Below are positions 31,764 to 44,044 of a stretch of DNA of 64,000 bases, one piece after another. How positions within the stretch are numbered: the first letter of the stretch is position 1; each line of letters opens with the position of its first letter. The DNA is from Lathyrus oleraceus (lineage: Eukaryota > Streptophyta > Magnoliopsida > Fabales > Fabaceae), in the NCBI RefSeq assembly GCF_024323335.1, contig NC_066585.1, positions 80,699,359 through 80,763,358 on the forward strand, read 5' to 3'. The position numbers and the translations under genes are program-made. The notes beneath the pieces are model-generated. The model did no database searches. It saw only the letters and a list, made by a program, of their open reading frames with translations, and had not been told where the DNA came from.

Positions 31764-33874
31764 GCCTTTTGGCATTTATTTGGAAACAAGGCAAGGCATA
31801 TACAGTAGCAACATTTACAGTATCCATATTGCAGAAAAAATACTTACAGTAGTTTCATACATTCAACAAAAATTTCCAGCAAGATTTTTTTTTGTTAACC
31901 AAATTCAACAAACAACATATCAATGCGTTCCTCTTGCCTTGCTCATCAACATTATATCATCCATTTTCATCAAATCAAGTTAAACAAAGAGAAATAATCA
32001 AAAACAAGTTTGGATGTGAAACTTCAACTCAACATAACTTGCAAAATACCAAACCATTTTTAGTGATCTAAAGCTCTTTGAACTCAGCATTAAGAGACCT
32101 TTTTAAAGCATGTATTTATTTCACAAAATAGGGAGATCGAATTTTTACCAAATTTGATGGACAGTTGTGGTACAGTTGTTGTTTGATGTTGTTGGCCTAA
32201 AACAGATGCTCCATAAGCCTTCCGGTGATGAATGAATGAAAGAGTTTGGCTTGAAACGACTTGAAAAGGTCTAGAACTCGGACTGCCATTGTTGAGTTCA
32301 TGTAGAAAACAGTCGGGAATGAAGCTTTACAGTTGAAGAAACCATGTTTGAATGAGCTCCATATGTTGTTTTGATGATGTTTTATGCAAGGCCAAGTTTT
32401 GTTCTTTGGAGTTCTTTGACTGTTTTGGAAAAATGCTAAGAGTGTGATTTTTTTAGAATGAATGAAGTTGGTTTGTATGATCTCTTGTGGCTGCTGCTGC
32501 TTCATTTTTTGACAGAAAATGGTGCATGAAATCTGCTGTTAGAAGTACCAAGCATGGCAAGGTTTTTGTCCTTTTGGAAATTCTTTTTACCAATCTTTGT
32601 AAAAGTGCCAAAGTGAAGCCTTTGGAGCATGAAGTTCTGTGTTAGGGCTGCTTCTAGGGTACTCAAAATGACAGAAAAAATGATGAAGAATGCTGCTAGG
32701 TTGTGGTACAAAGTATGGTTTATGGAGGTATGGGTGAAAATGTACCTTTGCCAAGTTTCAAGCAAGTTAAAGAATGGCCATATGTACTGCATAATTGAGC
32801 TTGCAAACACATTTTAAATGACATTTCTGAGCTATTTCAATTGGCCAAATGGTAGAAAAATGATTATATCAAAAAGTCAACCCTTGGTCAAACTTGCATT
32901 TAAATGAGATAAGTCAAAAAATGCCATTTTGATTGGTGAAGTTTTGGCTCATGAAATTTATATTTTTGGAAAGAGGGGATCAAATGTGACTTGTAGGAAA
33001 AAACCCCACCAAAATTGGCCAAATGGTTTGGGAGATATGGCCTTTTGAAGTTCAAGAATTTCTGAAATCGATTCGATCATAACTTGCCAACCACACATGG
33101 GAATTGAGAGTTCTTGGACTTTTTGGAAATGGGAGAACAAGATCTTCAACTTTCATGTTGGGCAAAAATTCATTTGAAGCTTGTATCATGATGTAATTTT
33201 GAGGATCAAGACTTTCCATTTTTGGTAAGTTTCAGTTACAGGTCCAGTTTCCATTTTGGGAAATTTTTGATCTGGCTTCAAATTCTTCCATGATGGTGTT
33301 TGACATGATATATGAGGCCTATTTGGACATGAATAAACTCTCTCAAACCAAATCCCATCATCAAATCACTGATTAAATGGACAGTTGACCAACAGTTGAC
33401 TTTTAGGGTTTCTGCCTGACTGAACCTCTTCTGATGAATTCCAAACCCTAATTCCTTGAGAACTTGACTTCAAATGATGTCTCGAGTTGTATGAACCCTT
33501 GATTATTGATCATGGTGCCCAAATTCCACAAGAATGGCCACCATCCACTGCTTTGACTGACTGTTGACTGTCTAGGGTTCTTTGCCTGACTGTGCATGAA
33601 CTGATGACTTCTGAACATCCAATCTTTGACTTGAACACTTCAAATGGACCTCCAAGTCATGTGAACTTGTTGGACAAACCCTAGGGCCTTGGCTCCTTGA
33701 GAATTGTGCTTGCTTGCTTGACTGACTGATCTCCTGACCAGTTTGACCTAATTTCTTGATTGGCTTGCACTTGAGGCAAAAGAGGCAATGCAATGCTATG
33801 CAATGGACCATGATATGCTATGACCTAACATGGGAATGTATGTACAATGGTAGGTGCAAATTTGAGGTGCTACA

Positions 33875-34955
33875 CATAGGTATGAATATTAGGAGTAATA
33901 TTTATACCGGATTAACCCGCTATGAGAATACTATATAGAAAGTTATGCAAAGTGTCATAAGTTATTCTCATGGTGATAATAGTGTATACCACTCTTCGAC
34001 CTGAAACCACTATGGATCCTAGATGTAGAGTCGAGTGCTTTATTGCTGATCCAACGTTGTCCGTAACTGGATAACCATGAAGACAGTTGATGGGTACTCC
34101 ACGAAGCATGCTGAGGGACATGAGTGTCCTAGATGGAATTTGCCAATCCTGCGTAACAGGATAAATGTCTATGGGCCCAATATTGAACTGGACAAGGGTG
34201 ACACGGTCTATACCTTGTGTTCAATATAGACATAAGGGCAAAGGGGTAATTATACACATAATTATTATCACAGGAGGTTTTGTCAAATCACATGACATTT
34301 TCGTGACTTGGGTAGCAGTGATGTGTTGCTAGATACCGCTCACTGTTTATTATGTTAAATACGTGATTTAATATAATTGCCAACACCGCGAAAACCTATA
34401 GGGTCACACACAAAGGACGGATTGATGAGAGATAGAGTAACTAAGGAACACCGTAAGGTACGGTGCACTTAAGTGGGAGACGAAATATGGTAAGGTACCA
34501 AATACTTAAGTGATTTTGGGCATATTATAAGATATGGGCCAAAATACACTTAAGTGGGCTTTTTAGCTTGAAGCCCACACAAGTGGTTCTATAAATAGAA
34601 CCCCTTGGGTAGAAGCATTGTCACTCCACTCCACTCCACTCAGACTGAAATTCAAGTAGAGACTTGGAATTTCGTTCCTCTCTTTCTCTCACTCAAAGCC
34701 TTCATTCATAACAGCTAGCACTGCGATTGAAGGAATCTGTTCGTGTGGACTGAGTAGAGACGTTGTCATCGTTCAACGTTCATGATCGCCCCGTGGATCT
34801 GTATCAAAGGTTTTGATCATTATCAGAGATCTGCACCAAAGGTTTGAATCGCCACAAGAGGTAACGATTCTATCACTGATCATGCCCATTCGTAAGGATC
34901 ACTAAATGGAGAAATTTTTAAATTCCGCTGCCCCTTGGATGGCAATTCTCCTACA
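33875..34955 (+). mobile_element. Copia 3' LTR, right fragment
   Basis: This runs from CATAGGTATG, adjoining Ogre-M, to CTACA. Together with 10,284-10,842, and subtracting the 260-bp overlap, it gives 1,380 bp, as expected for the 1,376-bp LTR. A TATA box is at 34,590-34,597. Confidence 0.92.
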
Positions 34956-34960
34956 GAGAG
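34956..34960. repeat. Right target-site duplication of the copia element (GAGAG)
   Basis: Matches 4,222-4,226 exactly and abuts the LTR end CTACA. Confidence 0.9.
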
Positions 34961-35786
34961 GAAGAAATGTGCTTGGAAAAGGAGATTGTAGAACTTACCC
35001 TCAGTATGAAGAATGGCTTCAAGGAAGAGTCGAAGAGTTTGGTCTGCCGTTTCCTATTGAAGAACCTTTGTATCCACCAACTCCTGAGCAGTCAACAACG
35101 GTGAGCCGAGAGGAGTATAACAAACTGAAGAAAGCCATGGAGGAACTTCTAACTGAAAACTCGGAGTTGAGTGTGAAGTTGCAAGACTGTATGCATCAAT
35201 TCCATGAGGCAGAATATCAGAAGGGGGAAGCCGTCAGATTGCAAGAGGAAGCAGAGAGGAAATTAGCTGTGGAGGTGGACTTCTTCAGGAAGACAGACAA
35301 AGCCTTGGGATCATCCAGTTCTGAGTTGAGGCGAGTCAAACAGCAGTTAACAAATGCTCATGGTAAGTTAGCTGGTTGGCAAGAGCAATGGGATACAATT
35401 TCCGCTTCTAGGAAGGTAAAGGAGGAGGAAATGGTGGCCGAATTGACTAGTCAGATGGAGAAGTTGAAGATTCTGCTGAAGGAGAAGAATAAGAGCTTCT
35501 GTGTGCCCGCTCGACTAGTGGCTACATGATAGATCAACTCGACAAGGCTCAAGAACAGATTGAAGAACTCAAGGTGCTGGCAGGTTTGAAGAAATCTAGA
35601 CTTGAAGAGGTATTCAGAGAGGATGATGGGAATTACTACATAGAGCACATCAATGAGCTGGATGGGATTATTCACAAGAGGAATTTGCTTATCCGGCATT
35701 TGACAGAATCTCCAGATCATCCCGACACAGTAGCATTGTTGGCTGAAGTGAGGAGCAGTCCTTATGGGTTGTATACAGGAGGCTGA
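34961..35786 (+). pseudogene. Ogre-P ORF1, 3' part
   Basis: This is the continuation of ORF1 beyond the copia insertion, in matching phase. It starts with a short YPQYEEWLQGRVEEFGLPF-type segment, then a long coiled coil rich in Glu, Lys and Leu (roughly 35,110-35,700). A frameshift near 35,500 separates the open stretches 34,961-35,529 and 35,526-35,786; the second ends with TGA. The coiled coil suggests self-association, but the function of Ogre ORF1 is not known. The apparent ATG at 34,906 lies in the copia LTR and is fortuitous. Confidence 0.75.
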
Positions 35787-36182
35787 TTCCTGATTTTTGT
35801 TCCTCTCTTTACTTGTTGTGTTTCCTTGTTGTTTTGTAGCGATGATCCACAGACCTGTTGTGGAGATCCTCTTTTGGTGTACTGTTGGCTAAGGCCCTTC
35901 TCCCTGAACTCGTTTATATGATGGTTTTCCTTATTGTATCTTGATCTCAAAAGTTTATCCACGACTCGGTCTTCTTGCACTTTTATCTGATGTAAGACTG
36001 GAATCAAGGGGGTAGAACACCCTTTTGGAATTGATAAACATGTCATTGCATTTACATATTCATTTGCATGTCTTGCATGACAGGTACCGCATCGGTGTTC
36101 TCATTTTGTTTGGTTTTCCACTAGCAGGATAGATGATTCAGGAATTCACCGGTACGGTACCCGCAGAAACCAACAGAGAGCT
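35787..36182 (+). other. Spacer between ORF1 and gag of Ogre-P
   Basis: About 400 bases with no gene. It is T-rich with CATTTGCATGTCTTGCATGACAG near its end. A possible gag start ATG occurs at 36,132 but its frame closes quickly, so 36,183 is preferred. Confidence 0.5.
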
Positions 36183-38357
36183 ATGGAGGGCCTACAAGCA
36201 GAACTCGCCGAGATGAGAATCTGCATGAACCAATTCATGGATGTGGTTCAGGGAGTGGCTCAGGGACAGCAAGAGCTCAGACAAATGATGCAAAGGAATC
36301 CCTCCACTACTCAACCAGAGACGGTAACTAATCCTCCAGTTGGAGAAGTTAACGGACACAGCGGACTGGGGCCTATCCCGATCCCACATGTCAACTCCGC
36401 TCAACAGCTCGTCCATGATGATCAGGACGATCAATTCACTCAGACGCAAGAGGACTTTGGCATGGGCCATGGCATGGAACCCATGTTTAGAAGATTAGAG
36501 GAGAGGCTAAAGGCAGTGGAAGGACAGAATCCTCTCGGAGTAGACGTTGCTGACTTGGGGATGGTCCCAGGCATGAGGGTGCCACCGAAATTCAAAGTCT
36601 TTGCCTTTGACAAATACAACGGCAACTCTTGCCCAAAGACCCATGTGCAAGCCTACTTCCGTAAGATGGTTGCATACTCCGATGACGAGAAGTTGCTTAT
36701 GTACTTTTCCAGGATAGCCTAGCTGGGGCATCCCTGGAATGGTATATGAGGCTGGACAGAGCCCACATCCGTTGCTGGAGGGATTTGGCTGAGGATTTCG
36801 TGAAGCAGTATCAGTATAATACAGACATGGCTCCGGACATAACTCAACTTCAGAATCTGTCTCTTAAGAGCAATGAGTGCTTCAGGGAATACGCTCAACG
36901 CTGGAGGGAGACAACTTCCTGTGTTCAACCTCCTATGTTGGAGAAGGAAATGGCTAACATGTTCATGAACACTCTGCCCGGACCTTACTTGGAGTGTCTG
37001 GTGGGTTGCAATGCCTCCAACTTTGCCGACGTAGTCTCTACCGGTGAGAGGGTTGAGAACTACTTAAAGATGTGCAAGATCCAGAATGGAGGTGGATCAT
37101 CATCAGGTGTGAAGAAGTCGTTCATTCAAGGACAGAAGAGAAGAGAAGGGGATGTTAGTTCTTTGTCTTCATATCAAAGTAGAGGTATCAGAAGAAACAG
37201 TTTCCAGAACTATCATCAACAACTGTATGTTGCGGCTGTGACCATTCTGGCTGCAGCACCACTACAACAACAACAACCACAAAGTCAACCAACTCAGTAC
37301 CAACAACAGCAACAGGGTAACAGACCCGCCTACCAACAAAGGCAAAAGATGATGGACAGGTGTTTCGACACTCTTCCAATGTCGTACACTTAGTTGCTCC
37401 CTAGTCTTCAACAACTATAACTCGTGCAGTTACGCACCCTGGCTCCTCCGTTGGCAGACTTCCGGTGGGTTATGACGCCAACGCTAGGTGTAACTTCCAC
37501 TATGGGGCACCTGGCCATAACATTGAGAACTGCAAAGCTTTTAAGCACGTAGTTCAGGACCTCATAGACTCAAAGGCCATCAACTTTGTGTTGGCTCCTA
37601 ATGTTGTCAACAATCCCATGCCGCAACATGGTGGTGCAAATGTTAATATGCTGGAAGGAGAAGCCAGGTCAGTCAAAGATATGTTGGGGTTGAAAACTCC
37701 GCTGTTGGAGGTTAAAGAACACTTGCTGAAGGCCGACGTTTTCCCCGGTTGTGGGAAGGGTTGTTTGGATTGTGCTACACATAGCAAGGGTTGTTTGAGC
37801 TGCAGTAGGGTATCCAGGCCTTGCTTGACAATGGTATCCTCCAAGTTGAAGACTTGTCTGTCAAAGAGACGGTTGAAGGGGTTGTCGAAGAGGTGTTTGA
37901 AGATGCTGCTGATGAATTCACAAATGTTGTTTCTGATGATATTGTAATTCCGGTTGATGTATTTAACTTTTCCAACATTGTTGCTGATATCCCAAACAAT
38001 GTGGTTGATTCTGATGTATCTCTTGAACTTGATTCCGATGTTTCGGACGTTTATGTTTCAATGAATGAGATTTCTGAGTACGACTGTGATGTTGCTACTA
38101 TCACCATTTTCTACCCAACTGCTCAGATCAGTGTGTCAGAAGCGCAACTGGTGCCACTAGTGCGACCATCCACTATGACCATCACGACCCCTGGTCCTTT
38201 ACCTTTCACCAGTGAAAGGGCCATTCCTTGGCATTATGGGGGGAATGTGTACACACACGATCATGGAGTGGAGCAGCCATTGAAAATAGAGGAGAAGTCT
38301 GAATCCAAAGTTGAGATAGAAGATCCCGCAGTGGACAATGTTGGTGGAATCGGGTGA
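36183..38357 (+). pseudogene. gag: Ogre-P gag (frameshifted)
   Basis: Capsid and nucleocapsid of an Ogre element. Residues from 36,183 form the N-terminal helical region (VVQGVAQGQQELRQMM). PPKFKVFAFDKYNG near 36,580 starts the retrotransposon-gag capsid domain, which continues after a frameshift at about 36,710 with SLAGASLEWYMRLDRAHIRC and ends near 37,080. A Gln-rich linker follows. The knuckle CNFHYGAPGHNIENC (C-X2-H-X5-H-X4-C) lies near 37,491. Further frame changes occur near 37,400 and 37,800, and a TGA at 38,355 replaces what is probably a Trp codon before the protease frame. The lost frames are small lesions in an otherwise full-length gag. Confidence 0.85.
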
Positions 38358-38375
38358 TTCACCAGAAGTGGTAGA

Positions 38376-39609
38376 TTGTTCTCACCACCCGCTACCCAAG
38401 CTGATAGTGCTGATGTCGTGGCGAAGACCAAAGGCAAACAAGTTGTGAATGAGGGTACCTCTGCACCACAGGCTGGTTCTGAGCCTACTTTTGCGAAGGA
38501 TGTGGACGAGCTTCTGAGAATCATAAAGAAAAGCGACTACAAGGTAGTCGATCAGTTGATTCAGACGCCGTCTAAGATATCTATTCTCTCACTCCTGTTG
38601 TGTTCGGAGGCACACAGGGAGGCACTTCTGAAGGTTCTTAATGTTGCTTATGTACCTCAAGAGATCTCGGTAAACCAACTAGAAGGGATTGTTACCAATG
38701 TTCATGCAAGCAACGGGTTGGGTTTTACCGATTCTGACTTGACACCAGCCGGGTGCAATCATAACAAGGCTTTGCACATCTCGATGGAATGCAGAGACAC
38801 TGTGTTATCACATGTTTTGGTGGATACAGGTTCCTCTCTCAATGTGCTACCCAAGAGAGCCCTGTCAAGGTTAGAAGTAGAAGGTTTGGTCTTGAAGCCT
38901 TTTAATCTCGTGGTGAGAGCCTTCGATGGTTCTAAGAGGTCGGTGTTTGGAGAGGTAGAATTGCCAATTCTGATTGGATCACAAACCTTCAACACTGTCT
39001 TCTATGTGATGGATATCAGTCCCTCGTATAGTTGCCTGCTGGGTCGTCCTTGGATCCACAATGCTGGGGCAGTCTCTTCAACTCTACATCAGAAGATCAA
39101 GTTCCCGGTGAACAGGCGAGTTATCGCTGTCTGTGGTGAGGAGGACATTCTGGTAAGTAACCTGTCTACATTCAAGTATGTAGAGGTAGAAGGTGAATTT
39201 CATGAGACCCTGTGCCAGGCCTTTGAGGTGGTTCAGATCAAGGATGCAGCTCCGGTGGAAGAGGTTAAAGCGAGTGCCTCTATCTCGTCTTCAAGCAGGC
39301 ACAGACCTTGGTAAACTCAGGTGTTGCCCCCGGATGGGGACGTCTGTTGGAGTTACCGATGAAAGAAGACAAGTTCAGGATTGGGTATCAGTCAGCTCTG
39401 ACTTCTACAACTTCAACGCCTCAGACTCGTCAGGGGCCGATTACTTTCTCCAGTGCTGGCGCTATTCAGTATGGCCAGATCTCTGCAATCAACGATGAAG
39501 ATGGGGATAGTGATTGCGACATTGACAACTGGGTGCGTCTGAGGGTCCCGGGTGAAGTCATCAACAACTGGTTTTCTGAGGAGTTTATCCAAGTCACTCT
39601 TCTTGAAGA
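38376..39609 (+). pseudogene. pro: Ogre-P aspartic protease and G-patch-like linker
   Basis: A retropepsin-type aspartic protease with active site DTG at 38,823-38,831 (HVLVDTGSSLNVLP) and the flap and ILIGSQTFNTVFYVMD, LLGRPWIH segments typical of Tat and Ogre proteases. The first ATG in this open stretch, 38,376, is only the first after the upstream TGA; in life it was part of Gag-Pro. A frameshift near 39,300 moves the reading to 39,308-39,613, which contains the GVAPGWGRLLELP segment and the VRLRVPGEVINNW tail that precede the intron. Confidence 0.85.
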
Positions 39610-39870
39610 GTAATTTTCTTTGTTTGTTCATGCATGTCCAAGTCTTACGTTCCGCCCAGGGCGTAATGACTCATTGTATGGCTCATCTATGTGTTTACCT
39701 GCATTTTTATCATAAATAAAGGACGTCTTTTTGCATTCAAATATTTTGTTCACTGTCTTTCTATTTTTGCAGTTTTCAAAAACCAAAAAAAAATCAAAAA
39801 TATTTGGCAATGTTTTGTTTAGTTTTCACTCACTATTCACACTCATAAGCACATACCCTCACTCATGCAG
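39610..39870 (+). other. Ogre-P intron
   Basis: Donor GTAATT at 39,610 and acceptor CTCATGCAG ending at 39,870, 261 bp. The donor overlaps the TAA that ends the upstream frame. Joining 39,609 to 39,871 restores a Glu codon and continues exactly in the pol frame. A regulated intron between protease and RT is a published hallmark of Ogre elements. Confidence 0.8.
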
Positions 39871-42800
39871 ATGCACGTCACCGGATCCAATTGATAACGA
39901 TTCTGCTATGGCTCGCTTCGACTTTGAAAATCCGATCTTTCAAGCTGAAGAAGAGGGTGATGAAGACTGTGAACTCCCTGAAGAACTTGCCAGGCTGCTA
40001 AAAAAGGAGGAAAGGGTCATTCAACCGCATCAAGAGTCTACTGAAGTGATTAATCTTGGCACCGAGGACGTCAAGAAAGAAGTCAAGATAGGGGCTCCTT
40101 TGGAAGAGGGTGTGAAGAAGGGGCTGATTGAATTGCTGCGAGAGTATGTTGATGTCTTCGCTTGGTCTTATCAGGACATGCCAAGGCTTGACACGGACAT
40201 TGTGGTACACCGTTTGCTGCTCAAAGAGGATTGTCATTCGGTCAAGCAGAAGCTCAAAAGAACTAGACCAGAGATGGCTGTTAAGATAAAAGAAGAAGTG
40301 CAAAAGCAGTTGGATGCAGGGTTTCTAGCAGTTACCAATTATCCGCCATGGGTTGCAAATATTGTTCCCGTACCTAAGAAGGATGGAAAGGTACGGATGT
40401 GTGTTGACTACCGGGATCTGAACAGAGCTAGTCCTAAAGATGATTTCCCATTACCTCACATCGATGTTTTGGTGGATAACACGGCTCAGTTCTCGGTATT
40501 CTCCTTCATGGATGGCTTTTCGGGCTATAATCAAATCAAGATGGCGCCAAAATACATGGAGAAGACAACTTTCATAACCCCATGGGGCACCTTCTGCTAC
40601 AAGGTGATGCCGTTTGGTCTAAAAAAATTTGGGGCAACATATCAGCGAGCTATGGTGACTCTTTTCCATGATATGATTCATCATGAAATCGAAGTTTATG
40701 TTGATGATATGATTGCCAAATCTCAGACAGAAGAAGAACATTTATTGAATCTGCAAAAACTGTTCGAGCGGTTAAGGAAATTCAAGCTGAGGCTTAATCC
40801 GAACAAGTGCACTTTCGGCGTGAGATCTGGAAAGTTGCTGGGTTTTATTGTCAGCGGAAAAGGGATTGAGGTGGATCCTGACAAAGTAAAAGCAATACAA
40901 GAAATGCCTGAGCCAAGGACAGAGAAACAAGTCTGTTGTTTCTTAGGGAGGTTGAACTACATTGCAAGGTTCATCTCTCACCTAACAGCCACGTGTGAGA
41001 CAATTTTCAAGTTGTTGAGAAAAGATCAGGCTATCAGGTGGAATGATGATTGTCAAAGGGCTTTCGAAAAGATAAAAGAGTATTTGCATAATCCTCTTAT
41101 CCTCATGCCTCCAGTCCCAGGGAGACCGCTGATTATGTACTTGACAGTACTAGACAATTCCATGGGTTGTGTTCTCGGTCAACACGACGAGACAGGTAGG
41201 AAAGAGCATGCCATCTACTACCTGAGTAAGAAATTCACAGATTATGAGTCGAGATACTCAATGCTTGAAAAGACATGTTGTGCACTTGCATGGGCTGTTA
41301 AGCGATTGAGATAATACATGCTGACTCACACAACCTTACTGATCTCCAAGATGGATCCAGTCAAGTATATATTTAAGAAGCCATCTCTCACCGAAAGGGT
41401 TGCTCGTTGGCAAATGGTACTGGCAGAGTATGACATCCAGTATACATCCCAGAAAGCCATCAAGGGGAGTATTCTGTCAAACTATCTTGCTCAACAACCG
41501 ATTGAAGACTATGAGCCGATGAAGTTTGATTTTCAAGATGAAGACATCATGTTCCTCAAGATGAAAGACTATGAAGAGCCAGTTGTTGAAGAGGGACCTG
41601 ATCCAGATGAAAAATGGACGTTAACGTTTGATGGGGCCGTCAATGCCAAGGGAAATGGAATTGGTGATGTCATTACCACTCTGAAAGGTGCCCACATGCC
41701 TTTCACCGCTCGTCTAACTTTCGAGTGCACCAATAATGAAGTTGAGTATGATGCCTGCATCTTGGGAATTGAGAAAGCCATTGATTTGAGAATCAAGACT
41801 CTGGACATCTTCGGAGATTCAGCTCTAGTGATCAATCAAGTGAATGGCAATTGGAATACTCTCTAGCCCACTCTGGTCCCCTACAGAGATTACACGACAA
41901 GACTATTGACTTTCTTCACAACAGTAAAGTTGTATCATATACCTCGTGATGAGAACCAGATGGCAGATGCTCTTGCTACTCTATCCTCCATGATCAAGGT
42001 GATTCGGTGGAACCATGCTCCCAGGATCGATGTTATGCGCCTTGATAGGGCCGCGTATGTGTTTGCCGCTGATCTGGTAGTTGATGACAAGCCCTGGTAT
42101 CATGACATCAAGCGCTTTCTGAAGAATCAAGAGTACCCTGCAGGGGCATCCAACAATGACAGAAAGACTTTGAGAAGATTGGCAGGCAGTTTCTTCTTGA
42201 ACAAAGACGAGGTGCTGTATAAGAGGAACTTCGACATGGTTTTGCTCAGATGCGCGGATAGACACGAAGCAGACATGTTAATGCAGGAAGTTCATGAAGG
42301 CTCCTTCGGTACTCATGTTGGTGGACATGCAATGGCTAAGAAATTGTTGAGAGCAAGGTATTACTGGATGACCATGGAATCCGATTGTTTCAAATATGCT
42401 CGGAAGTGTCATAAATGCCAGATTTATGCTGATAAGGTGCATGTGCCGCCAAATCCTCTGAATGTGATGTCTTCGCCGTGGCCATTCGCTATGTGGGGCA
42501 TTGATATGATTGGAAAGATTGAGCCGACTGCCTCCAATGGGCATCGCTTCATCCTTGTTGCCATCGACTATTTCACCAAGTGGGCCGAAGCAGCGTCGTT
42601 TGCGAATGTCACCAGACACGTGGTTGCCCGATTCATCAAGAAAGAAATCATTTGTCGCTATGGGATTCCCGAAAGAATCATTACTGATAATGGTTCTAAT
42701 CTCAATAACAAAATGATGAAGGAGTTGTGCCATAACTTCAACATTCAGCATCACAATTCTTCTCCTTATCGTCCTAAGATGAACCGTGTTGTTGAGGCAG

Positions 42801-43345
42801 CAAATAAGAACATAAAGAAGATTGTGCAGAAGATGGTCGTTACGTACAAAGATTGGCATGAGATGTTACCCTTCGCCTTGCATGGGTACCGTACTTCAGT
42901 ACGTACATCGATCGGGGCAACCCCTTACTCCCTTGTGTATGGTATGGAAGCAGTCCTACCTGTTGAAGTGGAGATTCCTTCTCTAAGAGTCTTGTTGGAT
43001 GTCAAGTTAGACGAAGCTGAATGGATTCGGACGAGGTTCAACGAGTTGAGTCTTATCGAAGAGAAGCGAATGGAAGTCATTTGTCATGGGCAGTTGTATC
43101 AAAGTCAGATGAAGAGAGCCTTTGATCAGAAAGTGCGTCCTCGTTGCTTCCAAGTCGGAGATTTAGTGTTGAAAAGGATCCTTCCTCCTCAGACAGATCA
43201 CAGGGGCAAGTGGACTCCTAAATATGAGGGACCGTATATTGTCACCAAGATCTTTGATGGTGGAGCCTTAATGCTTGCAACTATGGATGGTGAAGACTTC
43301 ACTTCCCTTGTGAACTCAGACGCAGTTAAAAAATACTTCGCATAA
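39871..43345 (+). pseudogene. pol: Ogre-P pol: RT, RNase H, second RNase H, integrase
   Basis: A single frame of 1,158 codons with only two internal stops (TAA at 41,312, TAG at 41,864). RT: CVDYRDLNRASPKDDFPLP near 40,400 and the catalytic YVDD at 40,697-40,708. The Ty3-type RNase H follows (DNSMGCVLGQHD; AIYYLSKKF). A second, archaeal-type RNase H starts near 41,615 (LTFDGAVNAKGNGIG) with the Glu/Asp positions EVEYDACILGIE and FGDSALV, as in Tat elements. Integrase: H-x-H and C-x2-C zinc finger near 42,290-42,422; catalytic Asp in WGIDMIG, Asp in ITDNGSN, Glu in VVEAANKN. The C-terminal LKRILPPQ...YEGPYIV domain ends at 43,345. The TAA at 41,312 lies where the Ogre-M copy keeps CAG or CAA (RLRQYML). 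Confidence 0.92.
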
Positions 43346-44044
43346 AATAGACCCGCTGGACAATAAAAAGAATAGTCCAGGAAAAATATAGGCATCCCGA
43401 CGAACCAAGAAAATGAAAAACGGTTTGGGCAAAAGTTAGGGATAAAAATGAAAAGATTGTACACCCGGTAAGTTGAAAACCTGAAAAGGCAACTTAGGCA
43501 GAAATGGGTATCCCGGTGGATTGAAAACCCGAAAGGGCGATCCAAGCAAAAGTTAGGGATTAAGTGAATGATTGCGTTCTGAGTAGTTCTGAATATCATC
43601 TCGTGTCGATAATTGGAAACTTTCGAAGGATAGGAAACAGTCCAATCACCCTTTTCAAAAAGCCGATCATCTGGAGGATCTTGAAGACGAGCGAGTCATA
43701 GCAGAATTGGAACCCGATAGAAATCCATTTCACATTGCCATTAGATTAATTTCTATTTTTTATCTTTTGTGCAATTACCTCTTTCCAGGGATTGCTTCCT
43801 GATGTAAATGCCTATTCAGAGGCCATTCAATCAATAAAATCATGTTATTCAGTATATCTCTATGCTCATTTTTCATTTTACTGTTTTGTTTGCAAAAACG
43901 ACGTCCGAATTTTTGATAAACATTGCATCATGAAACATAAGAGCTTTACAGGTGCACGCTCAGTAAACATTTAAAATTGCTGTAAATTTTAAGTGCTTTG
44001 GATCGTCTATTCAGAACAGGTACACTTGGGGCATTTCCTTGAGA

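Larger units (their letters stand above)
10843..33874 (-). mobile_element. Ogre-M: nested minus-strand Ogre with an extra partial internal copy
   Basis: In element orientation the order is LTR (33,874-28,409), internal region (28,408-19,726), LTR (19,725-14,243), then a second PBS-containing internal region (14,242-10,843) cut in the middle of RT. Segments 10,843-19,725 and 25,009-33,874 are near-identical with a 14,166-bp offset, differing by scattered substitutions plus 14-bp and 3-bp indels. The internal region is only 8.7 kb because capsid, protease, most of RT and most of integrase are missing. It is a recent, non-autonomous Ogre. Confidence 0.85.
28409..33874 (-). mobile_element. Ogre-M 5' LTR (upper copy)
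   Basis: A 5,466-bp LTR starts TGTAGCACCTC at 33,874 and ends CGACA at 28,409. It matches the lower LTR except for a 14-bp indel near 29,235, a 3-bp indel near 31,826 and scattered substitutions. The right flank begins CATAG (33,875), the expected 5-bp target duplication, but the same CATAG does not directly border the lower end of the insert. Confidence 0.93.

Noticed and set aside
34906..34960. ATG at 34,906 as start of a new 207-codon gene
   Set aside because: The first 16 codons lie in the copia LTR; the rest is ORF1 of Ogre-P, whose true start is upstream of the insertion.
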